The notes under the pieces are model-generated. The model searched no databases. It saw only the letters and a program-made list of their open reading frames with translations, and was not told where the DNA came from. 64,000 nucleotides of DNA, taken from contig JBFJVB010000001.1 in assembly GCA_041624435.1 (NCBI GenBank), positions 24,782 through 88,781 on the forward strand, given 5' to 3'. This DNA comes from Oceanococcus sp041624435 (GTDB lineage: Bacteria > Pseudomonadota > Gammaproteobacteria > Nevskiales > Oceanococcaceae). Below, piece by piece: positions 25,922 through 34,302 of the stretch. Both the position numbers and the translations under genes were made by a program. The stretch's first letter is position 1; each line of letters starts with the position of its first letter.

Positions 25922-27202
25922 TCAGGCGCTCGGGCCATTGATCAACAAGGGCCCCTTCCAGTAGGGCGCCAGCGCCTGCGGCAGGCGAATGCTGCCATCG
26001 GGCTGCTGGCCGTTTTCCAGCAGCGCCAGCAGCGTACGCCCCACCGCCAGTCCCGAGCCGTTGAGGGTATGCACCAGTTCGGGTTTTTTCATCTCCGCGG
26101 TGCGCCAGCGGGCCTGCAGGCGACGGGCCTGGAAGTCCAGAAAATTGCTGCAGGAGGATATTTCTCGATAGGTTTGCTGTGACGGCAGCCACACTTCCAG
26201 ATCATAGGTTTTCGCCGCCGAAAAGCCCAGATCCCCCGTGCACAGGGCCACCGTGCGGTACGGCAGCTCCAGCAGCTGCAGAATCGTTTCCGCGTCGGCG
26301 GTGAGTTGTTCCAGCGCCTTCCAGGACTGATCGGGATGTACCACCTGGACCAGTTCAACCTTTTCGAACTGATGTTGCCGGATCAGACCGCGGGTATCCC
26401 GGCCGTGCGAGCCCGCCTCGGAGCGAAAGCACGGTGTATGGGCCACCCATTTGAGCGGCAGCTCATCCATATCGCAGATCCGGTCACGGGCCAGATTGGT
26501 CACCGGGACTTCCGCGGTCGGTGCCAGAAACCAGTCCGTACCCGCCAGCGCGAACAGATCCGCTTCGAACTTCGGCAGCTGCCCGGTGCCCTGCAGGCTG
26601 TCACGATTCACCACGTACGGCACATACACTTCCTGATAGCCGTGCTGCTCGGTGTGTACATCCAGCATGAACTGAACCAGCACCCGCTGCAGCCGCGCCA
26701 GCACCCCGCGCAACACCACAAACCGCGCCCCGGTGATCGAGGCGGCCGCGGCAAAATCCATGGCCTCCAGAGCTTCGCCCAGCTCGACATGATCGCGGGG
26801 CTGGTCAATCTGAGGGATGGTGCCCCAACGGCGAATTTCCTGGTTCTGGGTTTCGTCCTCCCCGTCGGGCACATCGTCCGCGGGCAGATTCGGGATGGCC
26901 AGGCTCCAGCCGTGCATCTCCTGCTGGATCGTCTCCAGCTGTCCTTTGAGGCGGTCGAGTTCCTCGCCCAGCGCACCCATTTCCTGCCGCAGCGGCGCAA
27001 TATCCCCACCCGCCGCCTTGAGCTTGCCAATCTCCTTGGAGCGGGTGTTGCGCTGCGCCTGCAATTCTTCGGTGCGTACCTGGACGTCTTTGCGGCGCTG
27101 CTCCATGGCATGGAATTGCGCCACATCGAGACTCACCCCCCGGCGTTTGAGCGCCTTGGCGACCGCCTCGATGTCATTGCGCAGTAATTTTGGCTCCAGC
27201 AT
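25922..27202 (-). CDS. serS: Seryl-tRNA synthetase
   Basis: A 426-aa class II synthetase that charges tRNA-Ser and tRNA-Sec. The N-terminal antiparallel coiled coil (about 30-100) that grips the long variable arm of the tRNA is obvious. Motif 2 is FRSEAGSHGRDTRGLIRQHQF, and motif 3 lies in the C-terminal NGSGLAVGRTLLALLEN. Length is typical. It is the last gene of a minus-strand run that begins at ftsK; 31 bases separate it from crcB. The convergent junction with moaCB has no clear terminator. Confidence 0.97.
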   Translation of the reverse strand: MLEPKLLRNDIEAVAKALKRRGVSLDVAQFHAMEQRRKDVQVRTEELQAQRNTRSKEIGKLKAAGGDIAPLRQEMGALGEELDRLKGQLETIQQEMHGWSLAIPNLPADDVPDGEDETQNQEIRRWGTIPQIDQPRDHVELGEALEAMDFAAAASITGARFVVLRGVLARLQRVLVQFMLDVHTEQHGYQEVYVPYVVNRDSLQGTGQLPKFEADLFALAGTDWFLAPTAEVPVTNLARDRICDMDELPLKWVAHTPCFRSEAGSHGRDTRGLIRQHQFEKVELVQVVHPDQSWKALEQLTADAETILQLLELPYRTVALCTGDLGFSAAKTYDLEVWLPSQQTYREISSCSNFLDFQARRLQARWRTAEMKKPELVHTLNGSGLAVGRTLLALLENGQQPDGSIRLPQALAPYWKGPLLINGPSA

Positions 27203-27233
27203 GGCATTGGCCTGTGATCAAAAGCGCGCAATT

Positions 27234-27602
27234 TTACATGAGGCGGCGTCCGAGCATGAGGCCCAGTGCCGCCGCGGCGATGCACAGCCCCACCGTGGAC
27301 CCGATATACAGCAGCGAAACCCCGATCCGGCCCTGCTCGATCAGACGCATCGCATCCAGGGAAAAGCCCGAATAGGTCGTGAACCCGCCAAGCAGGCCGA
27401 CGATCAGCAGATGATAGAGCGGATGACTGGTATCGACGCGATTGAAGATGATCACCACCAGCATGCCTATCAAGAGACTGCCGAGCACATTGGCCAGTTG
27501 GGTGGCATAGGGATAGCTCGTCCCGGCCAGCACCCGTGCCAGTCCGTAACGCAGGCAGGAGCCCACCGCGCCACCCGCGGCCACGGCGATCCAGTTCAGC
27601 AT
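27234..27602 (-). CDS. crcB: Fluoride channel CrcB/Fluc
   Basis: A 122-aa membrane protein with four hydrophobic segments that exports fluoride as a dual-topology dimer. Family motifs are GGAVGSCLRYGLAR at the first helix, the asparagine helix LANVLGSLLIG, and GLLGGFTTYSGFSLDA around the broken third helix that coordinates the central sodium ion and lines the pore. It overlaps rarA by 7 bases. No fluoride riboswitch is present since the gene is internal to an operon, so it is probably expressed constitutively. Confidence 0.95.
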   Translation of the reverse strand: MLNWIAVAAGGAVGSCLRYGLARVLAGTSYPYATQLANVLGSLLIGMLVVIIFNRVDTSHPLYHLLIVGLLGGFTTYSGFSLDAMRLIEQGRIGVSLLYIGSTVGLCIAAAALGLMLGRRLM

Positions 27603-28885
27603 TTCCTGTCTCGCAAGCTCTTGTCCTGCGCAGCGCGAATTCGCCGCAATTTGTCTCCGATGCTGCGCTCCAGCCCCTGTTCCGTGGGCTCATAGTAGCG
27701 TGCTCCCAGCAGGGCATCAGGCAGGTAGTGCTCTCCCCAGGCTACAGCCTGCGCCTCATCATGCGCATAGCGGTAGGTTTTCCCGTAGCCCAGATCCCGC
27801 ATCAGACCGGTCGAGGCATTGCGCAACTTCTCCGGCACCGGCAGGCTGCCGTGCGCCTGCACGGCGCGTTGCGCCTGCGCCCAGGCGGTGTAAACCGCAT
27901 TGCTCTTGGGCGCGCAAGCCAGATACACGGCCGCCTGGGCCAGGGCCAGCTCGCCTTCGGGACTGCCCAGGCGTTCATAGGCCTGGGCAGCATCCAGGCA
28001 CAGCCCGAGCAGGCGGGGATCGGCATTACCGATGTCCTCGCTGGCGATGCGCACCAGCCGCCGCGCGACGTACAGCGGATCGCAGCCCCCATCCAGCATG
28101 CGCGCCAGCCAGTACAGCGCGGCATCGGGATCGCTGCCGCGCACCGATTTGTGCAGCGCGGAGATCTGCTCGTAAAACACATCGCCGCCTTTGTCGAAAG
28201 CCCGCGGCTGGGCCTGCATGGCCGCTTTTATCGTGGCCAGTTCGATCCGCCCCGCCCTGGCCAGGGTGGCGGCCTGCTCCAGCATGCCCAGGGCGCGCCT
28301 GGCATCACCATCGGCCCAGTCCACCAGACAGGCCAGCGCCTCGGCGTCGATCGCAAACTCGCCTGCCAGCCCTTCGGGCGCCGCCAGAGCACGCTCCAGC
28401 AAACCTTGCAAATCCTCCGGCAGCAGGCTGTGCAGCACCACCACTTGCAAGCGCGACAGCAAGGCGCGGTTGATGCTGAACGAGGGGTTTTCGGTCGTCG
28501 CCCCGAAAAACACGATCCGGCCGCTTTCCACCCAGGGCAGCAACGCATCCTGCTGGGCCTTGTTGAAGCGATGAACCTCATCAAGAAACAGCACGCCCGC
28601 CGGTGCTTCGGGCAGGCTGTCGACCGCGCTGCGCAGGTCCTTGACCCCACATTGCACGGCCGACAACAACACGATCGAACGGCCACTCTCCGCCGCCAGG
28701 GCGCGCGCCAACGTGGTCTTGCCCACACCCGGTGGCCCCCACAGCACCATCGAACTGATTCGACCCTGGCGCAAACCTTGCTTCAGGCTGCCGTCTGGCG
28801 CCAGCAGCTGCGCCTGGCCAACAATCTGCTCCAGGCGCTGCGGCCGCATCCGTTCGGCCAGAGGTTTCATGCCGTAGCGACCCAT
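27596..28885 (-). CDS. rarA: Replication-associated recombination ATPase RarA
   Basis: A 429-aa AAA+ ATPase (RarA/MgsA, relative of eukaryotic WRNIP1) that acts at stalled replication forks. Walker A is GPPGVGKTT, Walker B is LFLDEVHRFNK, and sensor 1 is FGATTENPSF. The C-terminal half has the tetramerisation and DUF2075-like region ending in KTYRYAHDEAQAVAWGEHYLPD. An in-frame ATG at 28870 (MKPLAERMRPQ) is an equally good start, since the first five residues are not conserved. It overlaps the VanZ-like gene by 19 bases. Confidence 0.96.
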   Translation of the reverse strand: MGRYGMKPLAERMRPQRLEQIVGQAQLLAPDGSLKQGLRQGRISSMVLWGPPGVGKTTLARALAAESGRSIVLLSAVQCGVKDLRSAVDSLPEAPAGVLFLDEVHRFNKAQQDALLPWVESGRIVFFGATTENPSFSINRALLSRLQVVVLHSLLPEDLQGLLERALAAPEGLAGEFAIDAEALACLVDWADGDARRALGMLEQAATLARAGRIELATIKAAMQAQPRAFDKGGDVFYEQISALHKSVRGSDPDAALYWLARMLDGGCDPLYVARRLVRIASEDIGNADPRLLGLCLDAAQAYERLGSPEGELALAQAAVYLACAPKSNAVYTAWAQAQRAVQAHGSLPVPEKLRNASTGLMRDLGYGKTYRYAHDEAQAVAWGEHYLPDALLGARYYEPTEQGLERSIGDKLRRIRAAQDKSLRDRKC

Positions 28886-29253
28886 TGCCGCGGCCGCAGC
28901 TGACGCCAGACATGCTGCGCGCCCCAGCCCAGCAGGATACCGAAAGCGTCCGCCGCCACATCAAGCCACTCCGCCTGACGCCAGGGCGTCAGCGATTGCC
29001 AGGCTTCAATCGCCAGCGCGAACAGGAAAAGCAGGATCGGCCACGCCCAGACGGGCTTGCGTTGCGTCAGCCAGAAGCCACCGGCAGCAAATACCAGACC
29101 ATGAATCAGCTTGTCCAGATGCGGCAGATCGAGTTCCGGGCCGGACGGAATCGGCAGCAGACACAAACCGCTGACCACACCCAGCCACAGCACGGTGCCG
29201 AACAGCCACAGCGCGGCGTCAAGGCGCCGGCCGATCATCCACCACCGTGACAC
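28867..29253 (-). CDS. VanZ-like membrane protein
   Basis: A 128-aa protein with about four hydrophobic segments. The spacing and residues LPHLDKLIHGLVFAAGGFWL, LALIEAWQ-like FALAIEAWQSLTPWR and EWLDVAADAFGILLG are the three conserved blocks of the VanZ family. VanZ was named from teicoplanin resistance, but most chromosomal members have no proven role. It overlaps both neighbours: lolA at its 5' end and rarA at its 3' end. The start may instead be an ATG at 29238. Its place between lolA and rarA is not the E. coli arrangement, where those two are adjacent. Confidence 0.82.
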   Translation of the reverse strand: MSRWWMIGRRLDAALWLFGTVLWLGVVSGLCLLPIPSGPELDLPHLDKLIHGLVFAAGGFWLTQRKPVWAWPILLFLFALAIEAWQSLTPWRQAEWLDVAADAFGILLGWGAQHVWRQLRPRQWVATA

Positions 29254-29839
29254 CTGCCGGGATTGTCAGCTCGAAACGTGCCGGGGCGAGCTCAGGATTA
29301 CGCCGCAAATCATGCAGTTCCATGACCGTGGTCTGACCCAGGCGGTCGGCCAGACTGATCAGTCGCGGCTCGCCAGCAGCCAGACCAATGCGGATCTGCG
29401 CAAAATCGGAATCCGGCTTGCGCGGTAACAGACGCAGCCACTCCAGGCCGTCGGCATCCGCTTGCCGCTCCAGGGTGTAGGCCTCCAGACCGCTGAGATC
29501 CCCGCCGAGCAACTCCGCGGGGGTTCCACTCAAGCTGGTCCGGGCATCACGCAGGGTAATCTGGCGCAGATCGGCATCGTAATGCCACAGCACGGTGCCG
29601 TCGGCCCCCAGCTCAAGGGGATACGGGGTGTCATATTTCCATAGAAAACGACCCGGTCGCTGCATCCAGACGCGGCCGGCAAACCGCTCCAGGGTCTCCC
29701 CATCTTCATCGATCAGACGCTGCTCGAAATCGGCCGACAGACTCACGACATCGCGATAAAAGTGCTTGAGATCGGCCAAGGGCTCAGCCCCCGCCATGGC
29801 GCTGATCAGCAGCAGACCGGCGCACACCGTGAGCCGCAT
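29219..29839 (-). CDS. lolA: Periplasmic lipoprotein carrier LolA
   Basis: A 206-aa periplasmic chaperone that receives lipoproteins from the LolCDE-type transporter and delivers them to the outer membrane. A signal peptide of about 18 residues ends at AMAGA. The mature protein begins with LADLKHFYRDVVSLSADFEQ and contains GRVWMQRPGRFLWKYDTPYPLELGADG, both typical LolA strands. The ATG at 29839 overlaps the ftsK stop (TGATG). The lipoprotein-release genes lie 29 kb away in this window. Confidence 0.94.
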   Translation of the reverse strand: MRLTVCAGLLLISAMAGAEPLADLKHFYRDVVSLSADFEQRLIDEDGETLERFAGRVWMQRPGRFLWKYDTPYPLELGADGTVLWHYDADLRQITLRDARTSLSGTPAELLGGDLSGLEAYTLERQADADGLEWLRLLPRKPDSDFAQIRIGLAAGEPRLISLADRLGQTTVMELHDLRRNPELAPARFELTIPAGVTVVDDRPAP

Positions 29840-32175
29840 CAACGCTCCACCGGTGGTGGTGCCAGGACCTCGCGCTGCCCTTTGTCATTCTGCGCGCTGA
29901 CCACCCCGGCCGATTCCATGTCTTCGACGATGCGTGCGGCCCGGTTATAGCCAATTTTCAGACGGCGTTGCACCCAGGAAATGGAGGCCTTGCGGGTTTC
30001 GGTGACGATCTGCACCGCTTGATCGTAGAGCGCGTCCGACTCCGCGCCGGCTTCTCCGCCGCCACCGTCCAGCCCACCGCCCGAGGCTTCGCTGCCGCCA
30101 CTCAGGATGTCTTCGTGATAGTCCACCGGCCCGACCTGTTTAAGATAATCCACTGTCTTGTGCACCTCGTGATCATCGACAAAGGCTCCGTGGACGCGAC
30201 GCGGAACCGGGGAATTGGCGGAATACAGCATGTCTCCGTGCCCCAGCAAGGCTTCCGCTCCCGGCTGATCCATGATGACCCGCGAATCCATCTTGGAGGC
30301 CACCTGAAATGCAATGCGTGAGGGCACATTGGCCTTGATCAGCCCGGTAATCACGTCCACCGAAGGGCGCTGCGTGGCGATGATCAAATGAATCCCCGAC
30401 GCCCGCGCCTTCTGTGCCAGACGCGCGATCAGTTCTTCGACCTTCTTGCCTACGACCATCATCAGATCCGCGAGTTCATCGATGATCACGACGATATAAG
30501 GCATTTCTTCGAGCTCCGGCGCGGCCTGCTGATCATCAAACTCCTCGGCCGGTTTCCACAGCGGATCGGGCAAGGGTGTCCCCGCGTCCCGTGCTTCGAT
30601 GATTTTCTTGTTCAAGCCGGCGATATTTCTCACCCCCAGCGCCGCCATCAAGCGGTAGCGGTTATCCATTTCCGCCACGCACCAGCGCAGCGCGTTGGCC
30701 GCCTCCTTCATGTCGGTCACCACCGGAGCCAGCAAATGCGGAATCCCCTCGTACACGGAGAGTTCAAGCATCTTCGGATCGATCATGATCAGGCGCACTT
30801 CCTTGGCCGTCGCCCGAAACAGCAGGCTGAGAATCATCGCGTTGACCGCGACCGATTTACCGGACCCGGTGGTCCCGGCCACCAGCAAGTGCGGCATCTT
30901 GCCCAGATCTGCGGTCACCGGCACACCCGCGATGTCCTTGCCCAGAGCCAGGGCCAACGGTGACTTGGCATTCTGATAAGCGGGTGATTCAAACACCGCT
31001 CGCAAACTGACCAGCGCTCGCTGGCGGTTCGGAATTTCGATTCCAATCACCGACTTTCCGGGAATCACCTCCACCACGCGAAGGCTGACGATGGACAGGG
31101 CGCGCGCCAGATCCTTGGCCAGATTGCTGATTCGACTGACCTTGACCCCGGGCGCGGGCTGTACCTCGAAGCGCGTGATCACCGGCCCCGGCGCCACATT
31201 GACAACCTGGGCATCAACTCCGAAATCCGCCAGATGCCCTTCCAGATCACGCGACATCTGCTCCAGAGCCTCATCTGAATACGTCAACACATCCTGCCGG
31301 GCCAGATCGAGAATCGACACCGGCGGGAGGGGATCGCCGGTGAACGCCACCGCCTCGCCCGTGGTACTCACTTCTGCGATCGGCAGTGGCAATTGCACTT
31401 CAGAAACGGCCTCATTGCGTTTCTTGCGCCCTTTGCGCTTGACCAAACTGGCCACCGGCGAGGCCAGGACCGGCTCGACTCGGCGCGTTGCCTCCGGGTT
31501 CGGCGAGTCCGGAACCGGCGCTTTGCGCCGCGACTTGGCGCGACTGAGATTGCGGGCGCGGCGTCGAGCCAGGCTCTGAGCAAACGCGCGCAACACGCGC
31601 AGGCTGAACGCGCCGGTCCGGTCCATCACCTGTAACCAGGAAAACCGCAAGGCCAGCGGCAGGGCGCCCATGACCACCATGAGCAGGAACAAACTGGCGC
31701 CCACCGGACTCAGGAACTGGATCAGCATCATGGCCACGGATGCACCAAGAATACCGCCACTGCCCTGTGGCGTCAGACTGCTGTGACCCGGGGCGTGGGC
31801 GCCACTCAGGGCGCAGCTCGCCACCACCACGATGAACAGTGCGGCGCCGCGGATGCCAGGATTCTCGGCCACGCGATCAGGATGATTGCGGTACAGCACC
31901 AGCCCCAGGCCCAGTACCAGCCACGGCACCAGAAACGCCATCCAGCCCAGTACGCTGAGCAGCACATCCGCGACCCAGGCACCGATCAGCCCGCCTTTGT
32001 TGACGATCTGCAAGTTGGCGCCGGTGCTGGACCAGCCCGGATCGGCGCGGTCATAACTGACCAGAGCGAGCAACAAGAACACGGCCAGACAACTTGCGGC
32101 CAGAAACACGGCTTCGCGAAGCCCGCGGATAAGCCAGTGCGGCATATCCGGATCAGTCCGAACCTGCGTATTCAC
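29839..32175 (-). CDS. ftsK: DNA translocase FtsK
   Basis: A 778-aa divisome motor that pumps DNA to complete chromosome segregation. The first about 190 residues hold four to five membrane segments. A short Arg/Pro-rich linker follows, much shorter than the 600-residue linker of E. coli FtsK. Then comes the RecA-like motor with Walker A GTTGSGKSV (K440) and the Walker B region YIVVIIDELADLMMV. The C-terminal gamma winged helix ends with KASISWVQRRLKIGYNRAARIVEDMESAGVV and reads KOPS sites. The start is GTG at 32175, with an ATG at 32145 as an alternative. It heads the ftsK-lolA-vanZ-rarA-crcB-serS run. Confidence 0.96.
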   Translation of the reverse strand: MNTQVRTDPDMPHWLIRGLREAVFLAASCLAVFLLLALVSYDRADPGWSSTGANLQIVNKGGLIGAWVADVLLSVLGWMAFLVPWLVLGLGLVLYRNHPDRVAENPGIRGAALFIVVVASCALSGAHAPGHSSLTPQGSGGILGASVAMMLIQFLSPVGASLFLLMVVMGALPLALRFSWLQVMDRTGAFSLRVLRAFAQSLARRRARNLSRAKSRRKAPVPDSPNPEATRRVEPVLASPVASLVKRKGRKKRNEAVSEVQLPLPIAEVSTTGEAVAFTGDPLPPVSILDLARQDVLTYSDEALEQMSRDLEGHLADFGVDAQVVNVAPGPVITRFEVQPAPGVKVSRISNLAKDLARALSIVSLRVVEVIPGKSVIGIEIPNRQRALVSLRAVFESPAYQNAKSPLALALGKDIAGVPVTADLGKMPHLLVAGTTGSGKSVAVNAMILSLLFRATAKEVRLIMIDPKMLELSVYEGIPHLLAPVVTDMKEAANALRWCVAEMDNRYRLMAALGVRNIAGLNKKIIEARDAGTPLPDPLWKPAEEFDDQQAAPELEEMPYIVVIIDELADLMMVVGKKVEELIARLAQKARASGIHLIIATQRPSVDVITGLIKANVPSRIAFQVASKMDSRVIMDQPGAEALLGHGDMLYSANSPVPRRVHGAFVDDHEVHKTVDYLKQVGPVDYHEDILSGGSEASGGGLDGGGGEAGAESDALYDQAVQIVTETRKASISWVQRRLKIGYNRAARIVEDMESAGVVSAQNDKGQREVLAPPPVER

Positions 32176-32218
32176 AACCCATACCCCAATATCTTGTGCT
32201 TATCCGGCATAAAAAACG

Positions 32219-32248
32219 CTTTTCACCACTATATAGGGGAGTATACTC
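32219..32248 (+). promoter_or_regulatory. Candidate promoter with a palindromic element for the 109-aa gene
   Basis: TATACT (32242-32247) is a good -10, with CTTTCA (32219-32224) 17 bases upstream as a poor -35. The -10 lies inside a perfect 10-bp palindrome, GAGTATACTC (32239-32248), a natural operator position. The surrounding 60 bases are the most AT-rich of this intergenic gap, which also has to hold the ftsK promoter on the other strand. Confidence 0.38.
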
Positions 32249-32378
32249 TGTCCCATCGGTGCTTCAGGCGATTCTTGGGGCAGCGCGACTTGATTCTTCA
32301 CGTCTCGACCACATCTTCAGGTTTAGGATCAGTTTGGGCTCAGTGAATCAACGCTCAGACTGAGCGAAGGAGCACGAC

Positions 32379-32708
32379 ATGACTCAAGTTAGACATTTTC
32401 TACTCAGCGCTGACGGCGCCATCGAGCAAATCTCCCCCGAACGGGCAGCGGCCGTTGCGGCTGGCGTCAGCACGCTCCCTGAATTCGCTGCCCAGCGTGC
32501 CCATTATCTGCAAGTTATCGTTGACGAGCCAGCCGAGGACGACAGCATCCAGGTCCGCACCGCAGGCGCCCTGGTCGTATTCGACGCCGAGGGCAGAATC
32601 AATGCCGAGGATATCGACACCACGGATGCCATCGGGCGCTTCGAACATGACACCTGCGTCCAGCTGGCGCTGCACGGGGTCGTCAAGTCAGACATCGTTC
32701 TGCATTAA
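32379..32708 (+). CDS. Unrecognised 109-aa acidic protein
   Basis: No family could be recognised. The protein is soluble and acidic, with no signal peptide, membrane segment or cysteine cluster (one Cys, in DTCVQLALHG). It reads like one small alpha/beta domain: a strand start VRHFLLSADGAI, a helical ERAAAVAAGVSTLPEFAAQRAHYLQVIVD, and then several short strands. AAGGAG lies seven bases ahead of the ATG, and the codon use looks like that of its neighbours, so it is very likely a real gene. It lies between ftsK (divergent) and aat (downstream, 57 bases away), where trxB or lrp sits in E. coli. Its 200-base upstream gap is the second longest in the window. Function unknown. Confidence 0.72.
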   Translation: MTQVRHFLLSADGAIEQISPERAAAVAAGVSTLPEFAAQRAHYLQVIVDEPAEDDSIQVRTAGALVVFDAEGRINAEDIDTTDAIGRFEHDTCVQLALHGVVKSDIVLH

Positions 32709-32765
32709 GCCCGTGAGCAGCGCGTCTGTTTGCTGGCCTACCCGCGCGCTGCGCTGAGATTCGGC

Positions 32766-33521
32766 ATGACCGCGCATAGCCCATTGCGCTTGCACTGGCT
32801 GGACCCGCGTAATCCGCGCGAAAGCTTCCCCGATGTGGACCAGGCCCTGCGTGACCCCAATGGTCTGCTCGCCATTGGCGGCGACCTGAGCGTGGCACGG
32901 CTGCTGCAGGCTTATCGCAAGGGTATTTTCCCCTGGTTCAATCCCGACGAACCGATCCTGTGGTGGTCCCCCGACCCCCGCGCCGTATTCTATCCAGATG
33001 CCGTGCGGGTGCATCGCAGCTTGCGCCAGTCGCTCCGCCGCGCAGATTATGCGGTCACCCTGGATCGCGCCTTTCCCCAGGTCATCGATGCCTGCGGTCA
33101 GGGGCGGCATGGCGGCACCTGGCTCGGCGGCGCGATGCAGCACGCCTATCTGGAACTGTTTCGCCGTGGCTATGCGCATTCTGTTGAAGTGTGGCGCGAA
33201 GGCGCCCTGATTGGCGGCCTGTACGGTGTGTCGCTGGGCCGGGTATTCTTCGGCGAATCCATGTTCAGCCGGGCCAGCGATGCTTCGAAAATCGCTCTGG
33301 TGTGGTTGAGCCGGCAACTTGAGGCCTGGGGATTCGAACTGATCGACTGCCAGATCGGCTCACCTCACCTCGACCGACTCGGCGCCCAGTATCTGCCCCG
33401 CCAGGAATTCAAATCGCTGCTGAACAGCGCCATTGACGGTCCGCTGGAAACCAGCGGCAGCTGGCACTTTGACATTCCCTTGCCACCTTCCGCTCAGCAT
33501 GGGCCCGGCCCACATGATTGA
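32766..33521 (+). CDS. aat: Leucyl/phenylalanyl-tRNA-protein transferase Aat
   Basis: A 251-aa enzyme that adds Leu or Phe from aminoacyl-tRNA to proteins starting with Arg or Lys, creating N-degrons for ClpS-ClpAP. Family blocks are FPDVDQALRDPNGLLAIGGDLS, AYRKGIFPWFNPDEPILWWSPDPRAVF, GRHGGTWLGGAMQHAY, and GRVFFGESMFSRASDASKIAL. The ATG at 32766 is preferred over a TTG at 32730, whose extra 12 residues are not family-like. Its partners clpS and clpA are 2-4 kb downstream on the other strand. Confidence 0.96.
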   Translation: MTAHSPLRLHWLDPRNPRESFPDVDQALRDPNGLLAIGGDLSVARLLQAYRKGIFPWFNPDEPILWWSPDPRAVFYPDAVRVHRSLRQSLRRADYAVTLDRAFPQVIDACGQGRHGGTWLGGAMQHAYLELFRRGYAHSVEVWREGALIGGLYGVSLGRVFFGESMFSRASDASKIALVWLSRQLEAWGFELIDCQIGSPHLDRLGAQYLPRQEFKSLLNSAIDGPLETSGSWHFDIPLPPSAQHGPGPHD

Positions 33522-33542
33522 GCTGAGCTGCGACCCTTCCCC

Positions 33543-34250
33543 ATGAGCAAGTTGGAACTTTACCTGAGCGCCCCAAGCCCCTGTGCCTACCGGCCCCAGG
33601 AACTGGCGCAGTCTGCGTTCGTCGATCCCGCGCTGAAACTCAACGCGGCGCAGCGCGAGGCCCTATGCACCATGGGCTTTCGACGCAGCGGACCGACCCA
33701 CTACCGCCCCGCCTGTGTGCAGTGCCAGGCCTGCGAATCCACCCGCATCGCGGTCAATGCGTTCACGCCCAACCGCAGCCAGCGACGCTGCTGGCGGGAC
33801 AATCAGGACCTGATCGCGAGCTGGGCGGCGCCGGTGGGCACCCAGGAGCGCTATGCGCTATATCAGAAGTATCTGCGCGCCCGACACAACGACGGTGACA
33901 TGGACCCGGATGATTTCCCTGGTTTCGAGCGGTTTCTTTGCAGCAACGAGGACAGTGCGACCCAGCATCTGCTGATCCGTGATCCCAGCGGCCATTTGCT
34001 GGCTGTCTGCGTGGCTGACCGACTGCACAGTGGATGGTCCGCGGTCTATACCTTTTTCGATCCCCGCTGGGATAAACGCTCGCTGGGCCGCTATGCCATC
34101 CTGCGGCTGATCGAGGCCTGCCGGGCCGCGCGCCTGCCTTGGCTTTATCTCGGTTACTACATCGCCGATTGCAAAAAAATGAGCTACAAAAGCGAATATA
34201 TGCCGCATCAACGTTTCATCCAGGGGAACTGGATCACCATTAACAATTGA
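33543..34250 (+). CDS. bpt: Aspartate/glutamate leucyltransferase Bpt
   Basis: A 235-aa member of the arginyl-tRNA-protein transferase (ATE1) family. In bacteria this type transfers Leu to proteins beginning with Asp or Glu, making secondary N-degrons. Visible blocks are the cysteine cluster CVQCQACESTRIAV, RRCWRDNQDL, the acceptor-binding YQKYLRARHNDGDM, and the C-terminal WLYLGYYIADCKKMSYKSEYMPHQ. It follows aat by 21 bases, so both N-degron transferases are probably on one transcript. Its stop codon region overlaps the -35 of a proposed infA promoter. Confidence 0.94.
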   Translation: MSKLELYLSAPSPCAYRPQELAQSAFVDPALKLNAAQREALCTMGFRRSGPTHYRPACVQCQACESTRIAVNAFTPNRSQRRCWRDNQDLIASWAAPVGTQERYALYQKYLRARHNDGDMDPDDFPGFERFLCSNEDSATQHLLIRDPSGHLLAVCVADRLHSGWSAVYTFFDPRWDKRSLGRYAILRLIEACRAARLPWLYLGYYIADCKKMSYKSEYMPHQRFIQGNWITINN

Positions 34251-34275
34251 TGCGCAGAGAAAAACCCCGGATAAT
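34247..34275 (+). promoter_or_regulatory. Candidate sigma70 promoter of infA
   Basis: TTGATG (34247-34252) and GATAAT (34270-34275) are separated by exactly 17 bases; the -10 matches consensus at five of six positions and the -35 at four. The -35 includes the bpt stop codon. Transcription would start about 20 bases ahead of the infA ATG, giving a short leader with no clear Shine-Dalgarno sequence. Confidence 0.52.
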
Positions 34276-34302
34276 GCTGGGTTTTCCCCACTACGTGCAT
34301 TC

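Noticed and set aside
34257..34288. Imperfect AAAACCC/GGGTTTT hairpin after bpt as a terminator
   Set aside because: The stem is only about seven pairs with an 11-base loop, and the -10 of a well-spaced infA promoter lies inside the loop.
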